From positions 2,914,001 through 2,978,000 of the forward strand of contig NZ_CP090640.1 in NCBI RefSeq assembly GCF_029633825.1: a DNA stretch of 64,000 bases. The letters run 5' to 3'. The stretch comes from Burkholderia contaminans (GTDB lineage Bacteria > Pseudomonadota > Gammaproteobacteria > Burkholderiales > Burkholderiaceae). The translations under genes and the position numbers were made by a program. Position 1 is the stretch's first letter. Each line of letters starts with the position of its first letter. The notes under the pieces are model-generated. The model was not told the DNA's origin and did not search any database. It saw only the letters and a program-made list of their open reading frames with translations. Of the stretch, positions 55,656 to 64,000 are shown one piece after another.

Positions 55656-57241
55656 ATGACCACTACATCGCAAAGCGCTGCACCTATGCCGAACGTACGC
55701 AGGTGGACAACCTCCCATGGGGCCGGCCATGCACTCGCTATCTGCGTGCTGGTCGTTTCGGCAGGACTGGCGTTGGCAGTGTGGCCACAGGTCACGAAGA
55801 TCGTGCTGGCGCGATCGGTTGCCGCGCTGGGGATGCAAGTCGTCCAGCAGATCGACGTTGTATTCGACTCGGCGGCCAGGACGCTTGCCGACGTCGATGC
55901 CTCGCCGTACGCCGCCTGCTCGCCCCAGGATCGGCGCCTGTTGCGATCGGCTTCCGTGCAGTCGAAGTACATCAAGGACGTCGGACGCCTGTCGGGCCCC
56001 GATCTGCTCTGCACGACGATGCTGGGCGTGCTGCCCAGGCCCTTTGCGCCGAAGCGGCAGCCATTCCGGCTGACCGACGCGATGTCGGCCTTCTGGACTG
56101 TGCCGTTGTTGTCGAGCCCCGACACGCTGGGGCTGGTGGTCGCCGGGGGGAGGGCGAACCTGCTGATGGATCTGGACGCCTTCAGGGTGCCGCCGCCTCC
56201 GGGCCTGCACTACGTGATCGAACTCAAGGACCACCCGGCCGCGCTCGTCATCGGACTCGACAAGCGCGGCGTCCCGGCGTACGTCGATGCCGGCCAGGTG
56301 CCGGGGTTTCGGGACGGCAAACCATTCTGCTCGGCGCGGGTGCCGCTGTGCACCGTCGTCGTCGTGACGCCGCAGGCGCTCGCGAACGCGCGTCGGCGCG
56401 CCGGCTGGCTGCTGGGGATCGCCGCCGGCGCGGCGGGCTGCTGTCTGGGGCTCGGCGCGTGGGTGCTGCACCGGCGCTGGGCCGCGCTCCCGGCGCAGAT
56501 ACGTCGAGCGCTGGCAAACGGGCAATTCGTCCTGCGCTATCAGCCGATCGTTGCGCTGGGCGCGTCATCGCGAATCGTCTCCGCCGAAGCGCTGATCCGC
56601 TGGACCGGCGGGCCGGCCGCCCCGACGTGTTCATTGCCGAGGCCGAACGCGCGGGCATGATCGTCGACGTCACGGCGTTCGTCGTACGCACGGTCCTGCG
56701 GGAGATGCGCGTGCTGTTCGACAGCAGGCCGGACTTTTGCGTCACCATCAACGCCAGCGCGCCCGAATTGCGGGACGGCAGCCTGATGGCGACGCTGAAC
56801 GGCTGCTGGCCGGCCGGATTGCCGCGCCGGCATGTCGGCGTCGAACTGACCGAACGGTCGACCGTGGAGCTGCCGGAAATCGTGCCGGCACTGCGGCAAT
56901 TGCGCGAGCTCGGGCATCCCGTCTACATCGACGATTTTGGCACCGGCTACTCCAGCCTGAGCCTGCTGCAGCATCTTCCGATCGACTACATCAAGGTCGA
57001 CCGTTCGCTGCTGCCGGTCGCGCCGCAGCATGACGGCACTTCGTTCATTCCGGAGATCCTGGCGATCGCCCGCCGGCTCGGGGCCGGCCTGGTCTTCGAG
57101 GGCGTCGAGACCCGTGAGCAGGCGGACATGCTCGACATCCCCGGGCAGTCGATCCGTGCACAGGGCTGGTATTTCGGGCGTCCCGATACCGTCGAAGCGC
57201 TGCGCCACGCGATCGCGGCGCAGTCGCCGGGAACCGGCTGA
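55656..57241 (+). CDS. CSS-motif EAL-domain c-di-GMP phosphodiesterase, one apparent frameshift
   Basis: A protein of about 528 residues. Two membrane helices (about residues 25-43 and 245-268) flank a periplasmic domain with YAACSPQDRRLL and DLLCTTMLG, the conserved pattern of CSS-motif sensors. The cytoplasmic EAL domain has SAEALIRW, VGVELTERS, IDDFGTGYSSLSLLQHLP and FEGVETREQ, the residues needed for activity. The frame shifts -1 near 56615; one more G in GGGCCGGCC gives WTGGPGRPDVFIAEAER and a full protein. If real, it would lose its catalytic domain. It should lower c-di-GMP in response to a periplasmic redox or envelope signal. Confidence 0.85.
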
Positions 57242-57769
57242 GCCGCTGGACCGAAAAGCCGGCCGCGACGCGCGCTCGCGTGGGCTCGCGGGCCGTCGTC
57301 TTGACGCTCTCGGCCCACCCGCCTACACTCGCACGCGTTTTGGTGCTCGCGCGTGCCGCTCCGGCGCGCGCAGTTAAACGGGAAACAGGGAGCCTGCCTG
57401 CACCGCAGTCGAGCCAACCTGTGCTGCCCCCGCAACGGTAAGCGAACGCGTCGTGCCCGCCACGACGCAGCGCCGCTTCGCCGCATGCCTGCCGCATGCG
57501 GACGACCGCCACTGGATGCCGTGCATCCGGGAAGGCGAAGCGGCGTGTTCGTCAGCCCGGATACCGGCCAGGACGTTGGATCCAGCGCCGCGGGGAGGCG
57601 GCGCATCGTCCACGGCCGCAGTACGCCCAGACGTCCGAGTGTTTCCCGCTTCCTCCGCCGAACCGTCCGCTGCATGCACGCGCCGGCGTGGCGTGCGGCG
57701 GGCGGCACGGGCAGGGCACGCGGCAGCCGTGTTGGCATTCACCCTGTCGACCGTTCGCAAGGGAGCATC
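57242..57769. other. Leader region upstream of the cobalt/nickel transporter gene
   Basis: About 530 bp without a gene. It contains a cobalamin riboswitch (about 57371-57568) and then about 200 nt of GC-rich leader in which I see no clear terminator or anti-terminator structure. Confidence 0.6.
57371..57568 (+). ncRNA. Cobalamin riboswitch upstream of the cobalt/nickel transporter
   Basis: The plus strand has CAGTTAAACGGGAAACAGGG at the start, the B12-box core CCGCAACGGT (57430-57439), GCCACTG (57508-57514) and CCCGGATACCGGCC at the end (about 57556). This is the same order as in the cobA leader. It should repress the transporter, cobW and cobN genes when B12 is plentiful. Confidence 0.93.
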
Positions 57770-58828
57770 ATGCTCGACTCGTTCCTCCGCCTGTTCAACG
57801 ACAGCCCGTCCGGGCTGCGCGGAAAAATCGCCGCGATCTACTCGCTGCTCGTCGCGTTCAACGTCGCCGCGTGGATCTGGGCCTTCGTCGCGTTCCGCGA
57901 CCAGCCCGTGCTGCTGGGCACCGCGCTGCTCGCGTACGTGTTCGGGCTGCGCCACGCGGTCGATGCCGACCATATCGCCGCGATCGACAACGTCACGCGC
58001 AAGCTGATGCAGGGAGGCCGCAGCCCGCTCGGCGCGGGCCTGTTCTTCTCGCTCGGCCACTCGACCGTGGTGATCGTGATGTCGGCGGCGGTCGCGCTGA
58101 CCGCGGCGTCGCTCGCGCGCTTCGAGAGCGTGAAGACCTGGGGCGGCGTGATCAGCACGAGCGTGTCGGCATTCTTCCTGCTCGTGCTCGCGGCCGCGAA
58201 CCTGCTGATCCTGATCTCCGTGTACCGCACGTTTCGCGCGGCCCGTCGCGGCGAGGCGATCGTCGATGCCGATCTCGACATGCTGATGAACCAGCGCGGC
58301 GTGCTCGCGCGCCTGTTCCGGCCGCTGTTCCGCCTCGTGTCGCGCAGCTGGCACCTGTATCCGGTCGGCTTCCTGTTCGGCCTCGGCTTCGATACCGCGA
58401 CCGAGATCGCGCTGTTCGGCATTTCCGCGACGCAGGTTCAGGGCGGCATGTCGTTCTGGTCGGTGATGGTGCTGCCGGCGCTGTTCACCGCGGGCATGAC
58501 GCTCGTCGACACGACCGACGGCATCCTGATGATGGGCGCGTACCGCTGGGCATACGTGCGGCCGATCCGCAAGATCTACTACAACATGACGATCACGTTC
58601 GTGTCGGTGCTGGTCGCCGCGCTGATCGGCGGCATCGAGGTGCTCGCGCTGCTCGCCGACAAACTCTCGCTGCAGGGCCCCGTCTGGGCATTCTCGACGC
58701 TGGTCGCCTCGCATTTCGGGATGCTCGGCTACGTCGTGATCGGCCTGTTCCTCGCGTGCTGGATCGTATCGGCCGCGATCTACCGCCTCAAACGATACGA
58801 CGAGATCGACGTGACGCTCTCGGCCTGA
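57770..58828 (+). CDS. HoxN/HupN/NixA-family nickel/cobalt transporter
   Basis: A 352-residue membrane protein with about eight helices. The family signature is complete: RHAVDADHIAAIDNVTRKL (HxxxDH), LGHSTVVIVMS, and GFLFGLGFDTATEIALFG. Metal coordination uses the His and Asp of these motifs. The B12 riboswitch before it and the cobW-cobN genes after it point to cobalt rather than nickel as the physiological substrate. The start MLDSFLRLFNDSPSG is preceded by GGGAG. The gap to cobW is 26 nt. Confidence 0.9.
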   Translation: MLDSFLRLFNDSPSGLRGKIAAIYSLLVAFNVAAWIWAFVAFRDQPVLLGTALLAYVFGLRHAVDADHIAAIDNVTRKLMQGGRSPLGAGLFFSLGHSTVVIVMSAAVALTAASLARFESVKTWGGVISTSVSAFFLLVLAAANLLILISVYRTFRAARRGEAIVDADLDMLMNQRGVLARLFRPLFRLVSRSWHLYPVGFLFGLGFDTATEIALFGISATQVQGGMSFWSVMVLPALFTAGMTLVDTTDGILMMGAYRWAYVRPIRKIYYNMTITFVSVLVAALIGGIEVLALLADKLSLQGPVWAFSTLVASHFGMLGYVVIGLFLACWIVSAAIYRLKRYDEIDVTLSA

Positions 58829-58854
58829 CTCCCTCATTCGACACAGGACCTACC

Positions 58855-59943
58855 ATGACCCTACGCAAGCTTCCCGTCACGATCGTCACGGGCTTTCTCG
58901 GCAGCGGCAAGACCACGCTGATGCGTCACATCCTGCAGCATGCCGAAGGCCGCCGCATCGCGGTGATCGTCAACGAATTCGGCGAGCTCGGCATCGACGG
59001 CGAAATCCTCAAGGGCTGCGGCATCGGCTGCGACGATGCCGACGGCGCGCAGGGCGAAGCGGCGGGCCAGCTCTACGAACTCGCGAACGGCTGCCTGTGC
59101 TGCACCGTGCAGGAAGAGTTCTATCCGGTGATGGAAGCGCTCGTCGAGCGCCGCGCGGACATCGACCACGTGCTGATCGAGACGTCCGGCCTCGCGCTGC
59201 CGAAGCCGCTCGTGCAGGCGTTCAACTGGCCGACGATCCGCAACAGCTTCACGGTCGACGCGGTCGTAACCGTGGTCGACGGGCCGGCCGCCGCCAGCGG
59301 CCAGTTCGCGGAAAACCCGCAGGCCGTCGACGCGCAGCGCCGCGCCGATCCGAACCTCGACCACGAATCGCCGCTGCACGAGCTGTTCGCCGACCAGCTG
59401 TCGTCCGCCGATCTCGTGATCGTGAACAAGGCCGATCTCGTCGGCGACGCGGAATTCGCGCAGATCGAAACCGCGATCCGCGACGAGATCCCGCCGCAGG
59501 TGAAGATCGTGCGCGCGACGCGCGGCGAGCTCGACCTCGCGATGCTGCTCGGCCTCGAATCGGCATCGGAAGAAACGATCCACCTGCGTCACGACCATCA
59601 CGGCTCGGCCGACGACGGCGATCACGATCACCATCACGACGATTTCGACTCGGTGGTCGTGTCGGGCGATGCGGGTACGCGCGAAGCGACGATCGCCGCG
59701 CTGCAGCGCGTCGTCGAGGCGCACACGATCTACCGCGCGAAAGGCTTCGCCGCGCTGCCCGGCGCGCCGATGCGGCTCGTGATCCAGGGCGTCGGCCGCC
59801 GCTTCGACAGCTATTTCGACCGTCGCTGGCAGGACGGCGAAACGCGTGCGAGCCGCTTCGTGCTGATCGGCGAGGATCTCGACGCGGCCGCGCTGCAACG
59901 CGCGTTCGACGCCGCATGCGCGGCCGAGCCGCAACAGGCGTAA
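58855..59943 (+). CDS. cobW: CobW-family GTPase metallochaperone
   Basis: A 362-residue G3E GTPase. Walker A is in TIVTGFLGSGKTTLM (residues 10-24), the metal-binding CxCC is in ANGCLCCTVQEEF, the GTP-specificity motif is NKAD, and a His/Asp-rich loop (RHDHHGSADDGDHDHHHDD, about residues 246-264) is a further metal site. A CobW C-terminal domain follows. It probably delivers cobalt to the cobaltochelatase encoded next, whose ATG starts 6 nt after its stop. Confidence 0.93.
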   Translation: MTLRKLPVTIVTGFLGSGKTTLMRHILQHAEGRRIAVIVNEFGELGIDGEILKGCGIGCDDADGAQGEAAGQLYELANGCLCCTVQEEFYPVMEALVERRADIDHVLIETSGLALPKPLVQAFNWPTIRNSFTVDAVVTVVDGPAAASGQFAENPQAVDAQRRADPNLDHESPLHELFADQLSSADLVIVNKADLVGDAEFAQIETAIRDEIPPQVKIVRATRGELDLAMLLGLESASEETIHLRHDHHGSADDGDHDHHHDDFDSVVVSGDAGTREATIAALQRVVEAHTIYRAKGFAALPGAPMRLVIQGVGRRFDSYFDRRWQDGETRASRFVLIGEDLDAAALQRAFDAACAAEPQQA

Positions 59944-59949
59944 CGCACG

Positions 59950-62900
59950 ATGCATCTGCTGCGCACCACGCCGGGCGGCTTCGTCGACGATACGCAGGGC
60001 GTCGTCCGGATCGACCAGCAACCGGCCGACATCGTGATCCTCAGTTCGGCCGACACGACGCTGTCGCTCCTCGCGAGCGTCGTGCCGCGCCTGCCGGCCG
60101 GGTTCCCGAGCGTGCGGCTCGCGAACGTCACGTTCCTGCGGCAGCCGGCGTCGGTCGATTTCTACGTCGACGACGTGCTGCAGCATGCGAAGTCGGTCGT
60201 GATCGATCATCTCGGCGGCGAGGCGTACTGGCCGTACGGGATCGAGCAGGCCGTGTCGCTCGCGTCGAAGCGCGGGCAGCAGCTCGCGATGTTCTCGGGC
60301 GACCTGCAGGAAGACCCGAACCTCGTCGCGAAAAGCACCGTCGCGCCCGACCTGTGCCGGCTGTGGTGGCGCTACCTGCGTGAGGGTGGCGTGCACAACG
60401 CCGAGGCGCTGTTGCGCAGCATCGCCTTCCACACGCTCGGGTTCGGCGACGAACCCGAACCGCCGCGCCCGCTGCCGGCCGCCGCGCTGTATCACCCGGC
60501 GCGCGACCGCGCGAGCGTCGACGACTGGCGGCCGCGCTGGACGCCCGGCGCGCCCGTCGTCGCTATCCTGTTCTATCGCGCGCACTGGCAGGCGGCAAAC
60601 ACGGCCGTGTTCGATGCACTGGCCGACGCGCTCGTCGACGAAGGGCTGAATCCGCTGCCGATCGCGGTCACGTCGTTGAAGGACGCGGTCAGCCGCGAAG
60701 TCATCACGCAGCTCTGCGACACGCACGACGTCGCGCTCGTGCTGAACACGACCGCGTTCGCGGCGGGCGCAATCGACAGCCCCGAGCACGACGTGCTCGC
60801 CGGCGACGCGCCGGTATTGCAGGTGATCCTGTCCGGCGGCAATCGCGACGCGTGGGTGGCCGACAACCAGGGCCTGCATGCGCGCGACATCGCGATGCAT
60901 ATCGCGCTGCCCGAGGTCGACGGGCGCATCGTCACGCGCGCGGTGAGCTTCAAGGGGCTCGCGTACCGCTGCCCGCACACCGAGGTCGACGTCGTGCGCT
61001 ACCAGCCGGACGCCGAGCGGATCGCGTTCGTCGCGGCGCTTGCGCGCGGCTGGTGCCGGCTGCGCACGCTCGACCACGCCGACAAGCGCGTCGCGCTGAT
61101 TCTCGCGAACTATCCGCAAAGCGAAGGGCGCATCGGCAACGGCGTTGGGCTCGACACGCCGGCGTCCGCGCTGCGCGTGCTCGCGGCGCTGCGCGACGCG
61201 GGCTACACGGTGGCCGACCTGCCGCCCGACGGCGGCGCGCTGATCGCGCGGCTCACCGAAGGCGTGACCAACGACGCGGCCGTGCATGCGTTGCGCCCCG
61301 CATTCCAGAGCTTCCCGCTGGCCGACTACGTCGCGCGTTTCGCGCGGCTGCCGGCGGCCGTGCGCGATGCGCTGAACGAACGCTGGGGTCCGCCCGAAGC
61401 CGACCCGACGCTGCGGCAAGGGCGCTTCACGATCGCCGGCTGGCGCGCGGGCAACGTGTTCGTCGGCATCCAGCCGTCGCGCTCGCGCGGCGAGAACGAC
61501 TACGCGAGCTATCACGACGCGGATCTCGTGCCGCCGCATGCGTATCTCGCGTTCTATTTCTGGCTGCGCGATGCGTATCGCATCGACGCGGTCATCCACC
61601 TCGGCAAGCACGGCAACCTCGAATGGCTGCCGGGCAAGAGCGTCGCGCTGTCCGACGCGTGCTGGCCCGACCTCACGCTCGGGCCGCTGCCGCACCTGTA
61701 TCCGTTCATCGTCAACGATCCGGGCGAGGGCAGCCAGGCGAAGCGCCGCGCGCAGGCCGTGATCGTCGATCACCTGATGCCGCCGCTCACCCGCGCGGAA
61801 AACTACGGTCCGTTGCAGGATCTCGAACGGCAGGTCGACGAATACTACGAAGCGCTGATGGTCGATGCGCGGCGCGCGAAGCTGCTGCGCAAGACGATCC
61901 TCGCGACGATCGCCGAGCATCGGCTGCACGACGAACTGAGCGTGTCGCCGCCGCGCGACGCGGGCGACGAGGATGCGCTGCTCACCCGCGTCGACGCGTG
62001 GCTGTGCGAACTGAAGGAAGCGCAGATCCGCGACGGGCTGCACGTGTTCGGCGAATCGCCGGCCGAGCGCCAGCGTCGCGACACGCTGCTCGCGCTCGCG
62101 CGTTTTCCGGTCGGCGACGGCAAGGGGGCGCGCGCCGGGCTGATCGGCGCGCTCGCACGCGATCTCGCGCTCGGCGATGACTTCGATCCGCTCGCGGCCG
62201 ACTGGGCCGCGCCGTGGGTCGGCCCGCGTCCGGCGGTCCTGCAGGCGCTCGACGCATCGCCGTGGCGCCATGCGGGCGATACACGCGAGCGGCTCGAACG
62301 GCTCGCGCAGCAATGGCTCGACGGGCTGTGCGCAGCCGACGGCCGCGACACGTGCACCGGCACGCCGCCGCCCGGCGACTGGCCGCATACGCTCGCCGTC
62401 ATCGAACGCGTCCGCGCGACGCTGTTGCCCGCGCTCGATGCGTGCGGCGGCGAGGAAATGCGCCAGCTGCTGCGCGGGCTCGACGGCCGCTTCGTGCCGC
62501 CGGGGCCGAGCGGCTCGCCGTCGCGCGGCCGCCCCGACGTACTGCCGACCGGCCGCAATTTCTACTCGGTCGACACGCGTGCGGTGCCGACGCAGGCCGC
62601 GTGGTCGCTCGGCCTGAAATCCGCGCAGCAGCTGATCGAGCGCCATCTGCAGGATCACGGCGACTATCCGCGCGCGATCGGCCTGTCGGTCTGGGGCACG
62701 GCCACGATGCGCACCGGCGGCGACGACATCGCGCAGGCGTTCGCGCTGCTCGGCGTGCGGCCGAAATGGGCGCACGGCAGCCACCGCGTGACCGACTTCG
62801 AGATCCTGCCGATCGAGATCTTCGACCGGCCGCGCATCGACGTGACGCTGCGCGTGTCGGGCTTCTTCCGCGACGCGTTCCCGAACCTGATGCACCTGTT

Positions 62901-63759
62901 CGACGCGGCCGTGCAGGCGGTGGCCGCGCTCGACGAGCCCGAGGCGCTGAACCCGATCCGCGCGCGCATCGAGCGCGAACGCGAGAAATGGGTGGCGCAG
63001 GGCGTGGCGCCGGACGAAGCGCGGCGCCGCGCCGGCTGGCGCGTGTTCGGCGCGCGGCCGGGCAGCTACGGCGCGGGCCTGCAGGACCTGATCGACCAGC
63101 GCCGCTGGCAGACCGACGCCGATCTCGCCGATGCCTACCGCCAGTGGGGCGGCCATGCGTACGCGCAGAACAGCGCGGGCGACGCCGGGGCCGACGTGTT
63201 CGGCGAGCGGCTCGCGACGATCGACGTCGTCGTGCAGAACCAGGACAGCCGCGAGCACGACATCCTCGATTCGAACGACTACTACCAGTTCCAGGGCGGG
63301 ATGACGGCGGCCGTGCGGCACCTGTCCGGGCAGCAGCCGAGCATCTACCACGGCGACCACGCGAACCCGGCCGCGCCGAAGATGCGCACGCTGCGCGAGG
63401 AAATCGCGCGCGTGATCCGCTCGCGCGTCGTCAACCCGAAATGGCTCGACGGCGTGAAGCGACATGGTTACAAGGGCGCGGCCGAGCTGGCCGCGACCGT
63501 CGACTACCTGTACGGCTATGACGCGACCGCGCGCGTGCTGTCCGACCACCAGTACGCGCTCGTCGCCGACGCGTACCTGTTCGACGACGCCACCCGCGCG
63601 TTCCTCGAGCGGCACAATCCGAAGGCGCTGCACGGCATCTGCGAACGCTTCGTCGAGGCGATGCAGCGCGGCTTGTGGCAGCAGCCGGGCAACTATCGCG
63701 AACGGATCGAAGCGGTCTGGCTCGCGAGCGAACAACTCCAGGAAGGAGGACGGCGATGA
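59950..63759 (+). CDS. cobN: Cobaltochelatase large subunit
   Basis: A 1269-residue CobN/BchH-family protein, the usual length. Characteristic blocks include AVIHLGKHGNLEWLPGKSV (about residue 548), HLYPFIVNDPGEGSQAKRRA, GDYPRAIGLSVWGTATMRTG (about 902) and VVNPKWLDGVKRHGYKG near the C-terminus. It inserts cobalt into hydrogenobyrinic acid a,c-diamide in the aerobic pathway, with an ATP-driven AAA partner. Its TGA overlaps the ATG of such a gene (ATGA). Confidence 0.95.
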   Translation: MHLLRTTPGGFVDDTQGVVRIDQQPADIVILSSADTTLSLLASVVPRLPAGFPSVRLANVTFLRQPASVDFYVDDVLQHAKSVVIDHLGGEAYWPYGIEQAVSLASKRGQQLAMFSGDLQEDPNLVAKSTVAPDLCRLWWRYLREGGVHNAEALLRSIAFHTLGFGDEPEPPRPLPAAALYHPARDRASVDDWRPRWTPGAPVVAILFYRAHWQAANTAVFDALADALVDEGLNPLPIAVTSLKDAVSREVITQLCDTHDVALVLNTTAFAAGAIDSPEHDVLAGDAPVLQVILSGGNRDAWVADNQGLHARDIAMHIALPEVDGRIVTRAVSFKGLAYRCPHTEVDVVRYQPDAERIAFVAALARGWCRLRTLDHADKRVALILANYPQSEGRIGNGVGLDTPASALRVLAALRDAGYTVADLPPDGGALIARLTEGVTNDAAVHALRPAFQSFPLADYVARFARLPAAVRDALNERWGPPEADPTLRQGRFTIAGWRAGNVFVGIQPSRSRGENDYASYHDADLVPPHAYLAFYFWLRDAYRIDAVIHLGKHGNLEWLPGKSVALSDACWPDLTLGPLPHLYPFIVNDPGEGSQAKRRAQAVIVDHLMPPLTRAENYGPLQDLERQVDEYYEALMVDARRAKLLRKTILATIAEHRLHDELSVSPPRDAGDEDALLTRVDAWLCELKEAQIRDGLHVFGESPAERQRRDTLLALARFPVGDGKGARAGLIGALARDLALGDDFDPLAADWAAPWVGPRPAVLQALDASPWRHAGDTRERLERLAQQWLDGLCAADGRDTCTGTPPPGDWPHTLAVIERVRATLLPALDACGGEEMRQLLRGLDGRFVPPGPSGSPSRGRPDVLPTGRNFYSVDTRAVPTQAAWSLGLKSAQQLIERHLQDHGDYPRAIGLSVWGTATMRTGGDDIAQAFALLGVRPKWAHGSHRVTDFEILPIEIFDRPRIDVTLRVSGFFRDAFPNLMHLFDAAVQAVAALDEPEALNPIRARIEREREKWVAQGVAPDEARRRAGWRVFGARPGSYGAGLQDLIDQRRWQTDADLADAYRQWGGHAYAQNSAGDAGADVFGERLATIDVVVQNQDSREHDILDSNDYYQFQGGMTAAVRHLSGQQPSIYHGDHANPAAPKMRTLREEIARVIRSRVVNPKWLDGVKRHGYKGAAELAATVDYLYGYDATARVLSDHQYALVADAYLFDDATRAFLERHNPKALHGICERFVEAMQRGLWQQPGNYRERIEAVWLASEQLQEGGRR

Positions 63760-64000
63760 CCGATCCGACGACGCACCGCGCCCGCGCGGTCTTTCCGTTT
63801 GCGGCGCTGGTCGCACAGGACGCGTTGCAGCAGGCGCTGCTGCTCGCCGCGATCGACCCGTCGCTCGGCGGCGTGCTCGTGAGCGGGCCGCGCGGCACCG
63901 CGAAATCGACTGCGGCGCGCGGCCTCGCGGAGCTGTTGCCCGAAGGGCAGTTCGTCACGCTGCCGCTGTCGGCGAGCGACGAGCAGGTGACGGGGACGCT
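63756..64000 (+). CDS. Magnesium/cobalt chelatase AAA ATPase subunit, 5' part
   Basis: The gene runs off the window after 81 codons. It begins MTDPTTHRARAVFPFAALV, then GGVLVSGPRGTAKSTAARGLAELLP, the Walker A of ChlI/BchI-type chelatase ATPases (here GPRGTAKST), and LPLSASDEQVTGTL. It overlaps cobN by 4 bp, so it is very likely the ATPase that works with CobN. Whether it is ChlI alone or a ChlI-ChlD fusion cannot be seen. Confidence 0.88.
   Translation, partial: MTDPTTHRARAVFPFAALVAQDALQQALLLAAIDPSLGGVLVSGPRGTAKSTAARGLAELLPEGQFVTLPLSASDEQVTGT

Noticed and set aside
57496..58854. An N-terminal extension of cobW through the transporter gene
   Set aside because: It is an out-of-phase reading of the transporter gene. 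CobW motifs and normal length start at 58855.
1..64000. CRISPR arrays, insertion sequences, tRNA or rRNA genes
   Set aside because: I saw no regularly spaced repeats, no transposase-like proteins, no terminal repeat pairs with target duplications and no tRNA or rRNA signatures.

Overview
The window is GC-rich, densely coding proteobacterial DNA. It carries a complete ornibactin-type siderophore cluster in the layout known from the Burkholderia cepacia complex: orbS, orbH, orbG, orbC, orbD, orbF, orbB, then convergent orbE, then orbI, orbJ, orbK, pvdA, orbA, pvdF, orbL. An AmrAB-OprA-like efflux locus lies on one side and cobalamin genes on the other. I infer a Burkholderia cepacia complex chromosome 1 segment. 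The species cannot be decided from the sequence alone.

Layout. 0-2 kb: end of a polar amino acid ABC transporter operon (substrate-binding protein, strong internal terminator, two permeases). 2.2-3.4 kb: M23 metallopeptidase on the minus strand. 3.8-10.4 kb: TetR repressor divergent from a tripartite RND pump, with a 20-bp palindromic operator next to a perfect TATAAT. 10.4-11.2 kb: AT-rich non-coding region with palindromes. 11.2-16.1 kb: chaperone-usher fimbrial operon (pilin, terminator, usher, chaperone, tip adhesin). 16.2-16.8 kb: three small secreted-protein genes. 17.0-47.5 kb: ornibactin cluster. 47.6-51.9 kb: an accessory stretch with a VapBC pair, an AbiEi-like gene with a small partner, an M20 amidohydrolase and a ParDE pair. 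52.0-64 kb: B12 genes (cobB, cobO, cobE, cobA on minus; a HoxN/NixA-type transporter, cobW, cobN and a chelatase ATPase on plus), with a cobalamin riboswitch in front of each arm and a CSS-EAL phosphodiesterase gene between them.

How the siderophore genes work together. A Fur-type site overlapping a sigma70 promoter precedes orbS. The OrbS sigma factor should then use three promoters that share TAAA(A/T)-N16-CGTC, before orbH, orbE and orbI. PvdA hydroxylates ornithine, PvdF formylates one copy, and OrbL/OrbK acylate the other. OrbG hydroxylates Asp. OrbI (A-T-C-A-T-E-C-A-T) and OrbJ (C-A-T-C-T) assemble the tetrapeptide with help from the MbtH protein OrbH. OrbE exports the product, OrbA/OrbB/OrbC/OrbD import the ferric form, and OrbF probably reduces it.

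Caution on sequence quality. Several conserved genes (oprA, orbD, orbI, the EAL gene, parE) are broken by single-base shifts. Most sit in short C-runs next to GG or the complement, which looks like base-calling or assembly error rather than gene decay. vapC differs: it carries an in-frame TAG.
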